From Pleionea litopenaei (lineage in GTDB: Bacteria; Pseudomonadota; Gammaproteobacteria; Enterobacterales; Kangiellaceae): a stretch of 64,000 nt of DNA. The stretch covers positions 3,630,001-3,694,000 of the forward strand of contig NZ_CP133548.1 in assembly GCF_031198435.1 (NCBI RefSeq). The letters run 5' to 3'. Below, in pieces: positions 54,862 to 63,889 of the stretch. The translations under genes and the position numbers were made by a program. Each line of letters opens with the position of its first letter. Within the stretch, counting starts at the first letter, position 1. The notes under the pieces were generated by a model, which was not told where the DNA came from, did not search any database, and saw only the letters and a program-made list of their open reading frames with translations.

Positions 54862-55213
54862 TGCATGCCTCCATGATCAATGTCTCTGTTAACTCGAGCG
54901 TTAATGCTGTTGATTTTATTCTTTGCTCGTGACAATCGACTGCATGGCAATGTCCATTACTACTAAAACGCCTCCTGATTGCTTTGGTCAGTTTACCCAT
55001 ATTCCGACGAATTGCAAAATTGAGATATTGAGTATTGTTTAATGAGATATTTGTGGTATGAATGGCTGCAATGGTAAAGCAGGCGTTGGGTTAGTTCTCT
55101 TAAACACCCGCCCAGAAAAGACTATTCTGTTAAGACAGATTTATAAGGTAGCGCTTATTAAAATCACTCGTATTAATATTTCTCTGTGAAGTTACTTTAT
55201 AAGAGGCTATTCG
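54862..55213. other. Intergenic region between the MopE-like operon and the VOC gene
   Basis: I see no gene or RNA here. It presumably holds the divergent promoters of the two flanking transcription units and leads into the tandem repeat at 55214. Confidence 0.3.
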
Positions 55214-55258
55214 CTATAAAGTTATGCTCTATAAAGTTATGCTCTATAAAGTTATTCT
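55214..55258. repeat. 15-bp tandem repeat, three copies
   Basis: CTATAAAGTTATGCT is repeated exactly at 55214 and 55229, and with one change at 55244. The array ends 49 bp before the VOC start codon. The TATAAAG content could create extra -10-like sequences. Confidence 0.9.
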
Positions 55259-55307
55259 CTGTATAAACTTCGCCTTCGACGAAACTAGAACACTTAAGGA
55301 ATAGATT

Positions 55308-55688
55308 ATGAACATGAATCAGGTCACTTTGCCGGTAAAAGATATGGCAGAGGCCGCTGCATTTTATCGAAAAATGGGGTTTCTACAGATTGTCGACTCT
55401 CCGCATTATGCGCGGTTTGAATGCCCAGAGGGAGAGGCGACCTTTTCGTTATCGCTGCAAGATGACGATTTTGTCAATGGGAGCGTGATCTACTTTGAGC
55501 ATGAAAAGCTGGATGAATTAGTATCTTCACTGATCAACAAAGGGTTTCAATTCGAACAACGACCAACCGATATGAGTTACCTCTGGAGAGAAGCAATCTT
55601 GCATGATCCATCGGGCAATAAAATAAAACTTTTTTGGGCAGGTGAAAATCGTTTGAACCCGCCTTGGCGAGTTGAACAGAGTCAGTGA
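55308..55688 (+). CDS. VOC superfamily protein (glyoxalase/bleomycin resistance-like)
   Basis: The 126-residue protein has the vicinal oxygen chelate fold pattern: VTLPVKDMAEAAAFYRKMGF, a central YFEHEKLDELVSSLINKGF and LHDPSGNKIKLFW at the end, where the final Glu/His metal positions lie in this family. It is probably a dimeric metalloenzyme or drug-binding protein. AAGGAA lies upstream of the ATG. An AraC-type regulator follows, so co-regulation is possible. Confidence 0.85.
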   Translation: MNMNQVTLPVKDMAEAAAFYRKMGFLQIVDSPHYARFECPEGEATFSLSLQDDDFVNGSVIYFEHEKLDELVSSLINKGFQFEQRPTDMSYLWREAILHDPSGNKIKLFWAGENRLNPPWRVEQSQ

Positions 55689-55801
55689 AAACGATTCTGA
55701 CTGTATAATTCCTTTCTCGTGGAGCATATACATCCATCGACATTGACTGTCTGTGTCGATAGAATTATCGCTGCAAACAATAACCATCAAAACGAAAACC
55801 T

Positions 55802-56899
55802 ATGTCGCAAATTCAGAGTTTTATATTAATCATTGGTGCATTGCAGGGATTGTTGTTATTTTTTTTGCTGCTCAGTGACAAACGTGTCAATTTCGCCAGT
55901 CGGTTACTTGGAATACAATGTTTACTACTGGCTACAACCTTTGTATTGCCAATTATTGTTGCCTCTGGAGATGGTCCTTTGGCATGGACGATCGGTTGGC
56001 TGGTTTTCTTTCCTTCGAGTTACGGCGCACTCACTTATTTATATTGCCGAACAGCCATAACCGGCACAATTCCCACTAAAGGCGATTTAATACATTTACT
56101 ACCACTATTACTTTGTTACTTTGTTAATGTTGATATTTTGTTCTCTCCTGAAAAAGCCTTAGATTATGTAACCACGGGTGAAACTATTTCGCTACGCCAT
56201 GCTTTCACGAAATTTATCTTTTATGGGCAAGCTGCGCTTTATGTATTGCTGCTAGTACGAATGTTGGTCTTTTATCAAAGAGAAGCAAAGCAAGCCTTGT
56301 CGTCTTACAATTCCGATGTCTTTAGATGGTTATGGACCATGGTTGCCTTTACTGTCAGTATTTGGAGCTTGAAAATAGTATTCCATTTTTTCGGCATGGA
56401 AACTCATTTAAATACATTCGCTGATTTATTGCTGGTGTTGATGGTTTACTTTATAGCCATTGTTCAATGGCGGAATCCCAGTTTATTCCATATAGACAAA
56501 CTAACAGAACAGCTAGAGCGTCGAAAAGCATCGAATGAACGCTCAAACAATGGTCTACTAGAAGCTGATATGCGCTCTAGCATTATGCAGCTTGTTGAAA
56601 CTCAGGTTAAGGAGTTGGCGCTATACCGTGATCAAGATCTAACGTTAACCTCGCTGGCAGACAAAATTGGTGTGAGTGCGCATCAATTATCCGAATCCAT
56701 CAATCATCATGAAGGCAAGAATTTTAATCAGTTTATTAACGAATTCCGGGTCGCAGAAGTGTGTGAACAATTGAAACAGAACAGTGAACGAAAACTGATA
56801 GACTTAGCGATGGATGCCGGCTTCTCTTCGAAAAGCAGTTTCAATGCGATTTTCAAAAAGTTGACGGGTCAAACCCCAAGCCAGTATCGATGTCAGTAA
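55802..56899 (+). CDS. Membrane-bound AraC-family regulator
   Basis: The 365-residue protein has about seven N-terminal membrane helices (1-225). A linker leads to an AraC/XylS double helix-turn-helix at about 262-365 (LTLTSLADKIGVSAHQLSESINHHEGKNFNQFI, LIDLAMDAGFSSKSSFNAIFKKLTGQTPSQYR). Such 7TM-AraC proteins sense a signal in or near the membrane. No ribosome-binding site is clear. The membrane-anchored amidohydrolase downstream is the nearest candidate target. Confidence 0.92.
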   Translation: MSQIQSFILIIGALQGLLLFFLLLSDKRVNFASRLLGIQCLLLATTFVLPIIVASGDGPLAWTIGWLVFFPSSYGALTYLYCRTAITGTIPTKGDLIHLLPLLLCYFVNVDILFSPEKALDYVTTGETISLRHAFTKFIFYGQAALYVLLLVRMLVFYQREAKQALSSYNSDVFRWLWTMVAFTVSIWSLKIVFHFFGMETHLNTFADLLLVLMVYFIAIVQWRNPSLFHIDKLTEQLERRKASNERSNNGLLEADMRSSIMQLVETQVKELALYRDQDLTLTSLADKIGVSAHQLSESINHHEGKNFNQFINEFRVAEVCEQLKQNSERKLIDLAMDAGFSSKSSFNAIFKKLTGQTPSQYRCQ

Positions 56900-56977
56900 A
56901 CGCAATTCGACGTTGGTGGTTTTTTAAGCGTTTGTAAATGCGTTATTTCTAATAAAAAGGTACGAAATCATCAAGTT

Positions 56978-57007
56978 AGACGTCCAATCTTATAACGTTG
57001 GACGTCT
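56978..57007. promoter_or_regulatory. Perfect inverted repeat upstream of the amidohydrolase
   Basis: AGACGTCCAA (56978-56987) and TTGGACGTCT (56998-57007) are perfect 10-bp arms separated by 10 bases. It lies 52 bp before the chosen start. The 20-bp centre spacing fits a dimeric regulator such as the adjacent AraC protein; as a hairpin it lacks a U-tract. Confidence 0.5.
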
Positions 57008-57059
57008 ACACCCCGCATCAGTGTTGAAATTGTTTCATCAATCACCGATGGAAACTATT

Positions 57060-58586
57060 ATGTTAAAAACACTTTCAAAATGGCTTTTGGGCTTAATCGC
57101 ATGCGCTGTTGTCTTCGCGTCAGGTTATTTAGTTTGGTTTAAAAATGGCGTAAATTTTATCTACGGAGCTCATACTGAGCAGGTTGATCACTCCGCGTTT
57201 TCGACCGTACCAGAACTGACGGCAATCACTGGAGTAAGCATCCTGTCTCCCGATGGTAAGAGCATGTTAGAGAACCGAACGGTGGTGATCGATCAGGGTG
57301 AAATCGTCTCAATAGTCAAAAATGGCGTAGCGCCTGTTCAGGCAAGAGTCATTGATGGACGAGGCCAATATTTGATACCCGGTCTTGTTGACTCGCATGC
57401 TCATACACTCAAAAGTCCCAACGACCTTCTACTCTACATTGCCAATGGTGTTACCCATATTCGAGATTTAGGTGGGCCTGAGGAGCGCTTAGCACTGCGC
57501 AAAGAAATTGATCAAGGTCGTGTAGGACCGCGTATGTTTGTGTCGTCACCTCCAATTGACTCAATGGGCCTGATTGAAGGTGCATTTTGGGAGCTTATTA
57601 CCTTTCATAAGAACACACGAAGTGTTGAACACGCCAAGCAGTTAGTCAAAGAGTACGCAGAGCAAGGGTATGATGCGATAAAGATTTATCATCTCGATAT
57701 GCCAACTTATCGAGCGGTAAACAAGCTAGCGGCTGAGTTGAAGGTACCGACAACGGGTCACTTTCCCTTGAGCATGGATTTATCTGAATTAGCGGATACT
57801 CAACAGCGTGAAGTCGCTCATCTAGAAGAAATTGTTCGAATTTTAATTCGAGAGTTTGGTTCAATTAATAAAAAAGGCCCCGTGGCTTTCTACGCGCATG
57901 TCGAAGCTCGAAGTGACGCAATCATTGACGACCTTTTGGCCAATGACATCGCAGTGAACTCTGTACTCTGGTTTATGGAAAGTATCCATGATCAGTTCAG
58001 CGATCTTGACGCGGCATTGAAGGACGTTGAAATCGAATATGCTAACCCTGGTTTGGTAGAGGGCACCAAAGATTCTGACGAATTTAAAGTCGGCTGGCTA
58101 CCAACCTATAATCAGTTTGAAGCGGTTAATGATCCTGTTTCTGATCAATATAAAAAGAATGACACCTTTTGGCGAGCAAGAGAAAAGGCGCACCATATTT
58201 TACTCAAAGCGATGATTCGTCGTGACGTCAACATAATTGCCGGTACCGACGCAGGCGCAAATCTTGTCGTTCCTGGCTTTTCGTTACATGATGAATTGAG
58301 TTCTCTCAATCGTGGTGGCATGACGCCTGCGCAAACTCTCGCAACAGCTACGGCGAATCCAGCAAAACTAATGAAATCGAATGCTGGCATTATCGAAGAA
58401 GGACGACGAGCAGATTTAGTGCTGCTGAATAAAAATCCTTTAGAAGATATTAATAATACACGCTCGATCGATACGGTTATCGCTAATGGTCGCGTGTATC
58501 CGAGAGAAATTCTTGATGCGATGTTAAAAGCCGTAAAGCAAGCCAACGAGAAGAGTCGTAAACTTAATATTGATGGTTATCGATAA
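57060..58586 (+). CDS. Membrane-anchored metal-dependent amidohydrolase
   Basis: From the ATG at 57060 the protein is 508 residues with one N-terminal membrane helix (about 8-27). The TIM-barrel amidohydrolase domain has DSHAHT (the HxH metal motif) after PGLVD, HIRDLGGPE, IKIYHLDMPTY with the Lys position, TTGHFP, AHLEEI, and the C-terminal Asp in AGTDAGANLV. It resembles the imidazolonepropionase/prolidase-like subgroup that hydrolyses cyclic amides or dipeptides. It should act in the periplasm. An upstream TTG and ATG are possible starts. Confidence 0.88.
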   Translation: MLKTLSKWLLGLIACAVVFASGYLVWFKNGVNFIYGAHTEQVDHSAFSTVPELTAITGVSILSPDGKSMLENRTVVIDQGEIVSIVKNGVAPVQARVIDGRGQYLIPGLVDSHAHTLKSPNDLLLYIANGVTHIRDLGGPEERLALRKEIDQGRVGPRMFVSSPPIDSMGLIEGAFWELITFHKNTRSVEHAKQLVKEYAEQGYDAIKIYHLDMPTYRAVNKLAAELKVPTTGHFPLSMDLSELADTQQREVAHLEEIVRILIREFGSINKKGPVAFYAHVEARSDAIIDDLLANDIAVNSVLWFMESIHDQFSDLDAALKDVEIEYANPGLVEGTKDSDEFKVGWLPTYNQFEAVNDPVSDQYKKNDTFWRAREKAHHILLKAMIRRDVNIIAGTDAGANLVVPGFSLHDELSSLNRGGMTPAQTLATATANPAKLMKSNAGIIEEGRRADLVLLNKNPLEDINNTRSIDTVIANGRVYPREILDAMLKAVKQANEKSRKLNIDGYR

Positions 58587-58783
58587 GATAAACCTGTATA
58601 GAAATCTTGTTAAAACTTTATCGCAGAGGTTTGGCTGTCCGAACCTTTGCACTGCTTGTCCGAATTTTGATAGCGATTGTAGCCAGCAAAATAATAAATT
58701 TAATTCCGCTTTTTTGTATAACATTTAAAAAAGCGCTATTGATTGCAGTGGAAATTAGTTTAATTTTTTTAAAGGAAATATAA

Positions 58784-59161
58784 ATGAAAAAATTTGGAAT
58801 TATGTTGGCCATAGTCTTCTTCTGTGGCGGAATAATGGCGTTACCGAAATACGCTAAAACTAAGTATTATTACTCCGATAGTTCTAGAACGACGTTGGTA
58901 GGTATGTTTGTCAGTGGATGTGGCGTAAATACGATTCATTTTAAAGGTGAACGAACAGATTACATGGATATGGATCCGGTGATTTATGATTGCGGACAGC
59001 TTGGAAATCTAAGGTTTTCTTCCGATTATGGACGCTGTTTTCGTCAGCATTCGTTCAGTATTGAAGATGAAGACGAAAATGGTTACATCGATGGTTATAG
59101 AAATCTCCATGAGTGTACCTATCCACTTTGGTATGAAAATCCATTCGACAATGGTATCTAA
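58784..59161 (+). CDS. Small exported protein, DUF6289-like
   Basis: The 125-residue protein has a signal peptide (MKKFGIMLAIVFFCGGIMA). The short mature domain has two Cys pairs and many aromatic residues; the YYYSDSSRTTLVG start resembles the DUF6289 group of small secreted proteins. That link is from memory only. An AAGGAA site precedes the ATG. It has no operon partner and no recognised motif. Confidence 0.65.
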   Translation: MKKFGIMLAIVFFCGGIMALPKYAKTKYYYSDSSRTTLVGMFVSGCGVNTIHFKGERTDYMDMDPVIYDCGQLGNLRFSSDYGRCFRQHSFSIEDEDENGYIDGYRNLHECTYPLWYENPFDNGI

Positions 59162-59173
59162 TTTATGATTTTG

Positions 59174-59205
59174 CAATGCCGCTGCAAGTTTATGCTGCGG
59201 CATTG
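59174..59205. terminator. Hairpin terminator-like element
   Basis: A 9-bp stem (CAATGCCGC/GCGGCATTG) follows the stop at 59161 by 13 bp. The U-tract is broken (TGTTGATGCTTTCG). It also lies beyond the convergent operon ending at 59264. Confidence 0.65.
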
Positions 59206-59263
59206 TGTTGATGCTTTCGTTTTTAAAACTTATAGGAATGAGGTGTACATATAGATTCGAGTT

Positions 59264-60391
59264 TTAATGAGCACTTCTCAATTTTATTCTTAAGGCCACT
59301 CGGATTCGCTGGCTACCAAAAGCCGACATTCGATCGAAATCTTCATGTGCAATGGGTATATATTGACAATCTAACGGCGTTTGCCATTCTTCATCTTGGT
59401 CTGGATCGTGAACGAACAAACAATCATTATCGATACCGGTTACAACCACCCAATGCGGTGCCTTTTTTCCATCGAGTCGATAGGTACTAACTAAAATGAG
59501 TACCGCGTAATTCTGATCAAGGGCATTCGAAATATCGTCATAACCTATTGGTGTTTCATAAATGCTAATGTTTTGTTCGACACACTGGCTGTGAAAATGA
59601 TGATGAACCCTTTGCATGATTTGCTTTTTATGCTCAGAACGTACTCCATCAACAAACAGAGGTTGTGAAGTGCTTAACCAAACATCCGCCTCGAAACCGC
59701 GATGATGGGCTGCGATGGCTAAACCAAATGGATGACAGCCGCCGTGACCAGACGTCATGTATATCGTGGTGGCTTCACGCCAGATATCCAGTTCGTTTTC
59801 TAAAGTGTATTGATAGTCGTTGGTTAAGCTGGCCATGGCCATTTGCAAAGCCGCGGGTCCGCAGGTAAATTCCGTTGATTGTCGAAACCACGGTGTGTTT
59901 CGTTTTAAGCTCGGTCCTCTGGGAGCTCGAATTCGTTTTTGCATGCGCAAGGCGTCATCATGATCATCGTAGTAATCTTGATATTCTCCAAACACTCGAT
60001 ATCCATTGGCCTGATAAAGATCGATAGCCGTCTGATTATGTTTAGCGACCTCGAGTCTCATGTAATGACGTTCATTGTCGGCCGCTTTCTTTTCTAATTC
60101 AGTGAGTAGCTTAAACCCGATACCTTGACCTCGAGCGTTTTTGCTAACCGCAAGGGAATACAAACGCGCCAAGCGAGTACCTTGATGGTACAAAACAAGT
60201 CCATAAGCTATGCAACGTTGCTGTTCATCACGTACAACGAGTAGGCACGAGTTTGTCGATTGAATGTGATGTTTAAAACTTCGTTTGCTTAATCGGTCGG
60301 TTTTAAAGCTTGCTTCTTCGAGTGTTAATAGTGAACTTAAATCAGCAAGCGTCGCTTTATGAGTAAAATCTGTAGAATCAAGCAATGACAT
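59264..60391 (-). CDS. GNAT acetyltransferase fused to a C39-like peptidase domain
   Basis: The 375-residue protein joins two catalytic modules. Residues of about 15-150 form a GNAT domain with the acetyl-CoA loop SKNARGQGIGFKLL (Arg87-Gln89-Gly90-Gly92) and the TAIDLYQANGYRVFGEYQDYY end. Residues of about 165-375 form a C39-like peptidase (Peptidase_C39_like) with Cys177 in FTCGPAALQMA, His313 in PHWVVVTGI and Asp329 in LFVHDPD. It could trim and acetylate a peptide or act as an amide hydrolase. It overlaps the DUF2817 gene by 14 bases and ends the operon. Confidence 0.9.
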   Translation of the reverse strand: MSLLDSTDFTHKATLADLSSLLTLEEASFKTDRLSKRSFKHHIQSTNSCLLVVRDEQQRCIAYGLVLYHQGTRLARLYSLAVSKNARGQGIGFKLLTELEKKAADNERHYMRLEVAKHNQTAIDLYQANGYRVFGEYQDYYDDHDDALRMQKRIRAPRGPSLKRNTPWFRQSTEFTCGPAALQMAMASLTNDYQYTLENELDIWREATTIYMTSGHGGCHPFGLAIAAHHRGFEADVWLSTSQPLFVDGVRSEHKKQIMQRVHHHFHSQCVEQNISIYETPIGYDDISNALDQNYAVLILVSTYRLDGKKAPHWVVVTGIDNDCLFVHDPDQDEEWQTPLDCQYIPIAHEDFDRMSAFGSQRIRVALRIKLRSAH

Positions 60392-61490
60392 GGTTGCTAC
60401 CTGATAGTTTCTTTAACGTTTGCTCAACGACTTGCCAGCTTTTAAATAATACGGCTTGCTCCCAAAACGAGTTTTTTGGACAAAAGTGTTGCAGCATTTG
60501 TTGAGCTTGCTGATGAATTTCTGCTTCGCTTAATCCAGTTTTCTCTCGATGCAATAGATGGTCGTCGAGTAAAACCTGAAACAAAGCGGCGGTACCAAAA
60601 CTGCCAAATTCCAAAGTAAGAAAACAGCCGTGAGTTTGCATCATTTGTTGCCAGCGATAATCAAGTAAGCCGTGTTTCGAGACGGAGAAAGATCCGCCCA
60701 TTAGTGTTTGCGCGACGGCATTTTCAAATAGCTGATGTGCGAAGTTAGCACCGTTTGATCCTAGCGGATGATCACTGATCAGTTCGCCAAAACCCCAGGG
60801 GCCAAGTCCTGAATGTATATCGAGTACAATCAAGCACTTCTCATTGAGCTGATAATGATTAACGATTTCTTCGATGACTCGATTGGACCAAGAGGCCTGT
60901 TGCCCGCCATAGAAAGGACCCCAGTCACAGTGGTACTGTCCTCCGCTAAAGACTTCATCAAACGATTGTTGTCCTAACTCTTTTGCAAATTGTTCAATGG
61001 CATGGAATCGTTGGTTAGACTGGATGCCCGCCAGTTTTTCTAGATAATTCGAGTATCCTGAGTTAACGGGTAACGGCATTGAGAAGTCGACGAAATTTCG
61101 ATTGAGATCGATGCCGTCTTGGTCACAACGTCGATAATGCTTCATACCCCAAGGATTCAATGCATGAATGAACAAGAGTGCGGTGTTACATGGCAACGAA
61201 ATTAAATCTTGCTTTATGCTTTGTAGAATAAAATTTTGCACACCACTGCCGCAATACCCTTCGACGCCGTGAGTGCCGCTAATTAACACTAAGACGTTTT
61301 CAGCAGCATGAGATCCAACCCAGAGGGTATCGCAATGCAAGTCGTCCTCTAGCTGCCAGCTTTTGTTAGTGTGTGACAAAGTTAAATCAGAACCAGCGTC
61401 CAAAAATCTTTGGCGAGCAAGATTAAACTCTCGACTAAAAAACGCGTCGCAGTTATTCAATGCATGGTGAAAGAATTCAGAGGCCTGCAT
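60378..61490 (-). CDS. DUF2817 (M14-like) zinc carboxypeptidase
   Basis: The 370-residue protein matches DUF2817: ISGTHGVEGYCGSG gives the His74-x-x-Glu77 zinc pair, the third ligand is His226 in IVLDIHSGLGPWG, and Glu294 in LTLEFGSFG fits the catalytic Glu of M14 carboxypeptidases. GIDLNRNFVDF supplies the substrate-binding Asn/Arg. It should hydrolyse a C-terminal amino acid or an amide of a small peptide. It starts two bases after the RimK-like stop and overlaps the GNAT-C39 gene, so the three are translated together. Confidence 0.9.
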   Translation of the reverse strand: MQASEFFHHALNNCDAFFSREFNLARQRFLDAGSDLTLSHTNKSWQLEDDLHCDTLWVGSHAAENVLVLISGTHGVEGYCGSGVQNFILQSIKQDLISLPCNTALLFIHALNPWGMKHYRRCDQDGIDLNRNFVDFSMPLPVNSGYSNYLEKLAGIQSNQRFHAIEQFAKELGQQSFDEVFSGGQYHCDWGPFYGGQQASWSNRVIEEIVNHYQLNEKCLIVLDIHSGLGPWGFGELISDHPLGSNGANFAHQLFENAVAQTLMGGSFSVSKHGLLDYRWQQMMQTHGCFLTLEFGSFGTAALFQVLLDDHLLHREKTGLSEAEIHQQAQQMLQHFCPKNSFWEQAVLFKSWQVVEQTLKKLSGSNHVIA

Positions 61491-61492
61491 GA

Positions 61493-62932
61493 TTACTGGC
61501 CTCGTTGTTCGAGTCGACGTAAAAACTCGCCCATGACCTGCATATAAAGTTCATCACCTAAGTAAGCGTCTTCAACGTTATGATCAATGCTTGGGTTATC
61601 GTTAACCTCCAGCACATAAGCCTTACCATCGACCTCTTTAAGATCAACACCGTATAAACCGTTTCCGATAACCGCCGCCGCCTTTAACGCAGCTTTTAAC
61701 ACTTGTCGTGGCACTTCAAAAGTGGGCAAGGCATCAAAGCCACCAGAAAAGTTTCGTGACGAACCATGGTTATAGATCTGCCAATGATTGCGCGCCATGT
61801 AGTAACGGCAGGCATAAATGGCTCGTCCATTAATGATACCAATGCGCCAGTCATATTCAGTGAACAAGTATTCTTGAACCAGCAGCATAGCAGACTCATT
61901 TAATAACTCAGATGTTAGCTGCTCGAGTTCTTGTCTCGACTTAACTTTATACACACCTTTAGAGAAGGATCCTTCAGGCATTTTGATAACGAGCGGGTAT
62001 CCGAAGGTTTGCTCAAGTTGGTCTAGCGTATTCGCTTGGTTATCAAGAATAAACTCAGTTTTTAAGCTAGGAACTTTTTGGTAGTTGTAGGCATCGTGTA
62101 GGTAAACTTTATTACAGCAACGTAAAATCGAGTCGGTATCATCCATTACAACCAAACCGAGTTCTTCTGCACGGCAAGCCAGTTGATAAGTAATGTGATT
62201 GATGGCCGTTGTTTCGCGAATAAACAGCGCATCGTATTGGTTCAAGTTTGCTAATTCATGCGCTTCAACTGGGTGAACGGCAATACCTAATTTAGCGCCG
62301 GCTTTGACAAAGCGATCGAGCGCTCCTTTATTACTAGGCGGCACCTTATCACTCTTATTGACCAACATGGCCATTTCCCAACGAAACTTCTTTTCGTCTT
62401 TATGTTTTTGCCAGCGTGAACTGGTGTTGCGCTCGAGTGTCGTAACCGCCTTCGTTTGCTCTGCGTCCGATAATTGATTCAGACTGAGCCTTTGGACATG
62501 CGCACGAATACCTTTGGTCTCAGGTACTAAGTCGACCTTTAACAAAGGCGCTGGCCATTCACGAAAAATTCGCGCGGCAATTGAAGGGTAGTTGCCATCG
62601 AGCGGGCTTCCCATGCAGATAATCAATTGCACCGGTTCAGTCGGCGCCGCTTCGTTTTTTAATTGCTGGTATTTGAGCCAAAGAAAGGCTCCATCAGCCC
62701 GTAGCGCGTTGATGGTTTTAACACTGGGCATAGCAACATGGTGGCGCGCCTCGGCGAGTAATGAACAATAGTAACCTTGGCTCAAGTAACGACTCGTGTC
62801 GCAGAGGTTGATAATTCGAGTTTTAGGTTCGCCAAGTTTGGGGTAGTCACGTAAATAATCGGCAAAGCTAATCGCGCCTGCAGGCAGGCTCGAGGTGTTG
62901 CTGTCATCGACAACAAACAATGTTTTGTACAT
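61493..62932 (-). CDS. RimK-like ATP-grasp ligase with RLAN N-terminal domain
   Basis: The 479-residue protein has an N-terminal domain (about 1-160, LFVVDDS to LVPETKGIRAHVQRLSL) typical of RLAN (RimK-like N-terminal) proteins. A linker with basic FRWEMAMLVN precedes a RimK-type ATP-grasp (about 285-479): FGYPLVIKMPEGSFSKGVYKVKS, LLVQEYLFTEYDWRIGII and YVLEVNDNPSID. RimK-family enzymes join amino acids by ATP-driven amide bonds. Followed immediately by a carboxypeptidase and a GNAT-C39 protein, it may build an amide-linked metabolite or tag a peptide. AAGGA lies upstream of the ATG. Confidence 0.9.
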   Translation of the reverse strand: MYKTLFVVDDSNTSSLPAGAISFADYLRDYPKLGEPKTRIINLCDTSRYLSQGYYCSLLAEARHHVAMPSVKTINALRADGAFLWLKYQQLKNEAAPTEPVQLIICMGSPLDGNYPSIAARIFREWPAPLLKVDLVPETKGIRAHVQRLSLNQLSDAEQTKAVTTLERNTSSRWQKHKDEKKFRWEMAMLVNKSDKVPPSNKGALDRFVKAGAKLGIAVHPVEAHELANLNQYDALFIRETTAINHITYQLACRAEELGLVVMDDTDSILRCCNKVYLHDAYNYQKVPSLKTEFILDNQANTLDQLEQTFGYPLVIKMPEGSFSKGVYKVKSRQELEQLTSELLNESAMLLVQEYLFTEYDWRIGIINGRAIYACRYYMARNHWQIYNHGSSRNFSGGFDALPTFEVPRQVLKAALKAAAVIGNGLYGVDLKEVDGKAYVLEVNDNPSIDHNVEDAYLGDELYMQVMGEFLRRLEQRGQ

Positions 62933-63098
62933 TCAAATATGTCCTTGGTTGAGGGGCTTTGGCGCATCAAGGACTGAAGGTTGGGGCACCCTCTAAACGG
63001 GTAAAGTGCTAGAAGGCAAGGGTATGCTGATCGAGCAAGCTATTTTAATCCACGGTTAGATTTTGTGCACTATTTTTTGTTGATGATTTGTAGATTGT

Positions 63099-63188
63099 GT
63101 AGGTTGGGTTAGCGGAGCGTAACCCAACGAATAGACAGCTGTTTCAGAGGAGAGGCATTGTTGGGTTTTCTTCGTCAACCCAACCTAC
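63099..63188. repeat. REP/BIME-like inverted repeat
   Basis: GTAGGTTGGGTT (63099-63110) pairs perfectly with AACCCAACCTAC (63177-63188). Inside are two smaller hairpins: GTTGGGTTA/TAACCCAAC (63103-63128) and TTGGGTT/AACCCAA (63151-63183). This GTAGGTTGGGTT style is widespread as a dispersed REP-type repeat in gammaproteobacteria. No transposase is present. Confidence 0.85.
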
Positions 63189-63241
63189 GGGGACAGCCAT
63201 AATAAATTAAGGTTAATAACCTAAATGCGGGTAGCGAGAAC

Positions 63242-63889
63242 CTAATTTTGTGCGGTAATACTGTTTATTGTTTTAGAAACTATTATTCTAAACTCATAAC
63301 TGCCATCGTCTAATATAATCTCTTGATAAATCTTTGTCGTATTATCTGTTATCGTTGAATTCAAGTTTTCCCAAGCATCTTTTGTGGATGCTCTAAAACT
63401 CCCTGCGCATAATCGATCGCCACAATTAAACTGTTGAATCCAAACGTTGCCATCTTGGTATTCTTTATGAACTTGAACAGATTCTAAAAATTTGTTCTTT
63501 TTGGCCAAGTTAGCTTCATAGTTTTTTGAATTTGCCTCTAAACTATCTATTTGCGAGAAAAAGGATTCACTATTCAATAAGGCTATAACATTAGGCTGCG
63601 CAAAAGAATCGTTGACCATCAAATTACTCTCTATGACACTACTTTCTGCTTCTTGTTTTATGATTTTGTTTTCTAATTCATCAGTCTCGCCTGTGCTTCT
63701 CAAGTTGCCTTGATTTTGTTCAGATACAATTTCTTCGTTGTAATCAATACTATGATTCTTTTGGGTAGTCTCATTTGAGGTTTTGGCTTTGGGTTCTGAT
63801 TTACCATTGCTGGCAGTAATAATGTATGGCAAGCCAATGAATATTGAAGAAATTAGAATAATAAGCACGATGAGTTTATTTTTACTCAA
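63242..63889 (-). CDS. Hypothetical membrane-anchored protein
   Basis: The TTG at 63889 follows AGAGGT by about 8 bases and gives a clean N-terminus (MSKNKLIVLIILISSIFIGL, one membrane helix); a longer reading from TTG at 63970 would add 27 basic residues. The outside part is a polar, Asn/Glu/Ser-rich linker (about 30-110) and a short C-terminal domain (about 125-215) with a Cys pair (FNCGDRLCAGSF). No family is recognised. It is upstream of the RimK-like operon on the same strand, with the REP element between them. Confidence 0.6.
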   Translation of the reverse strand: MSKNKLIVLIILISSIFIGLPYIITASNGKSEPKAKTSNETTQKNHSIDYNEEIVSEQNQGNLRSTGETDELENKIIKQEAESSVIESNLMVNDSFAQPNVIALLNSESFFSQIDSLEANSKNYEANLAKKNKFLESVQVHKEYQDGNVWIQQFNCGDRLCAGSFRASTKDAWENLNSTITDNTTKIYQEIILDDGSYEFRIIVSKTINSITAQN

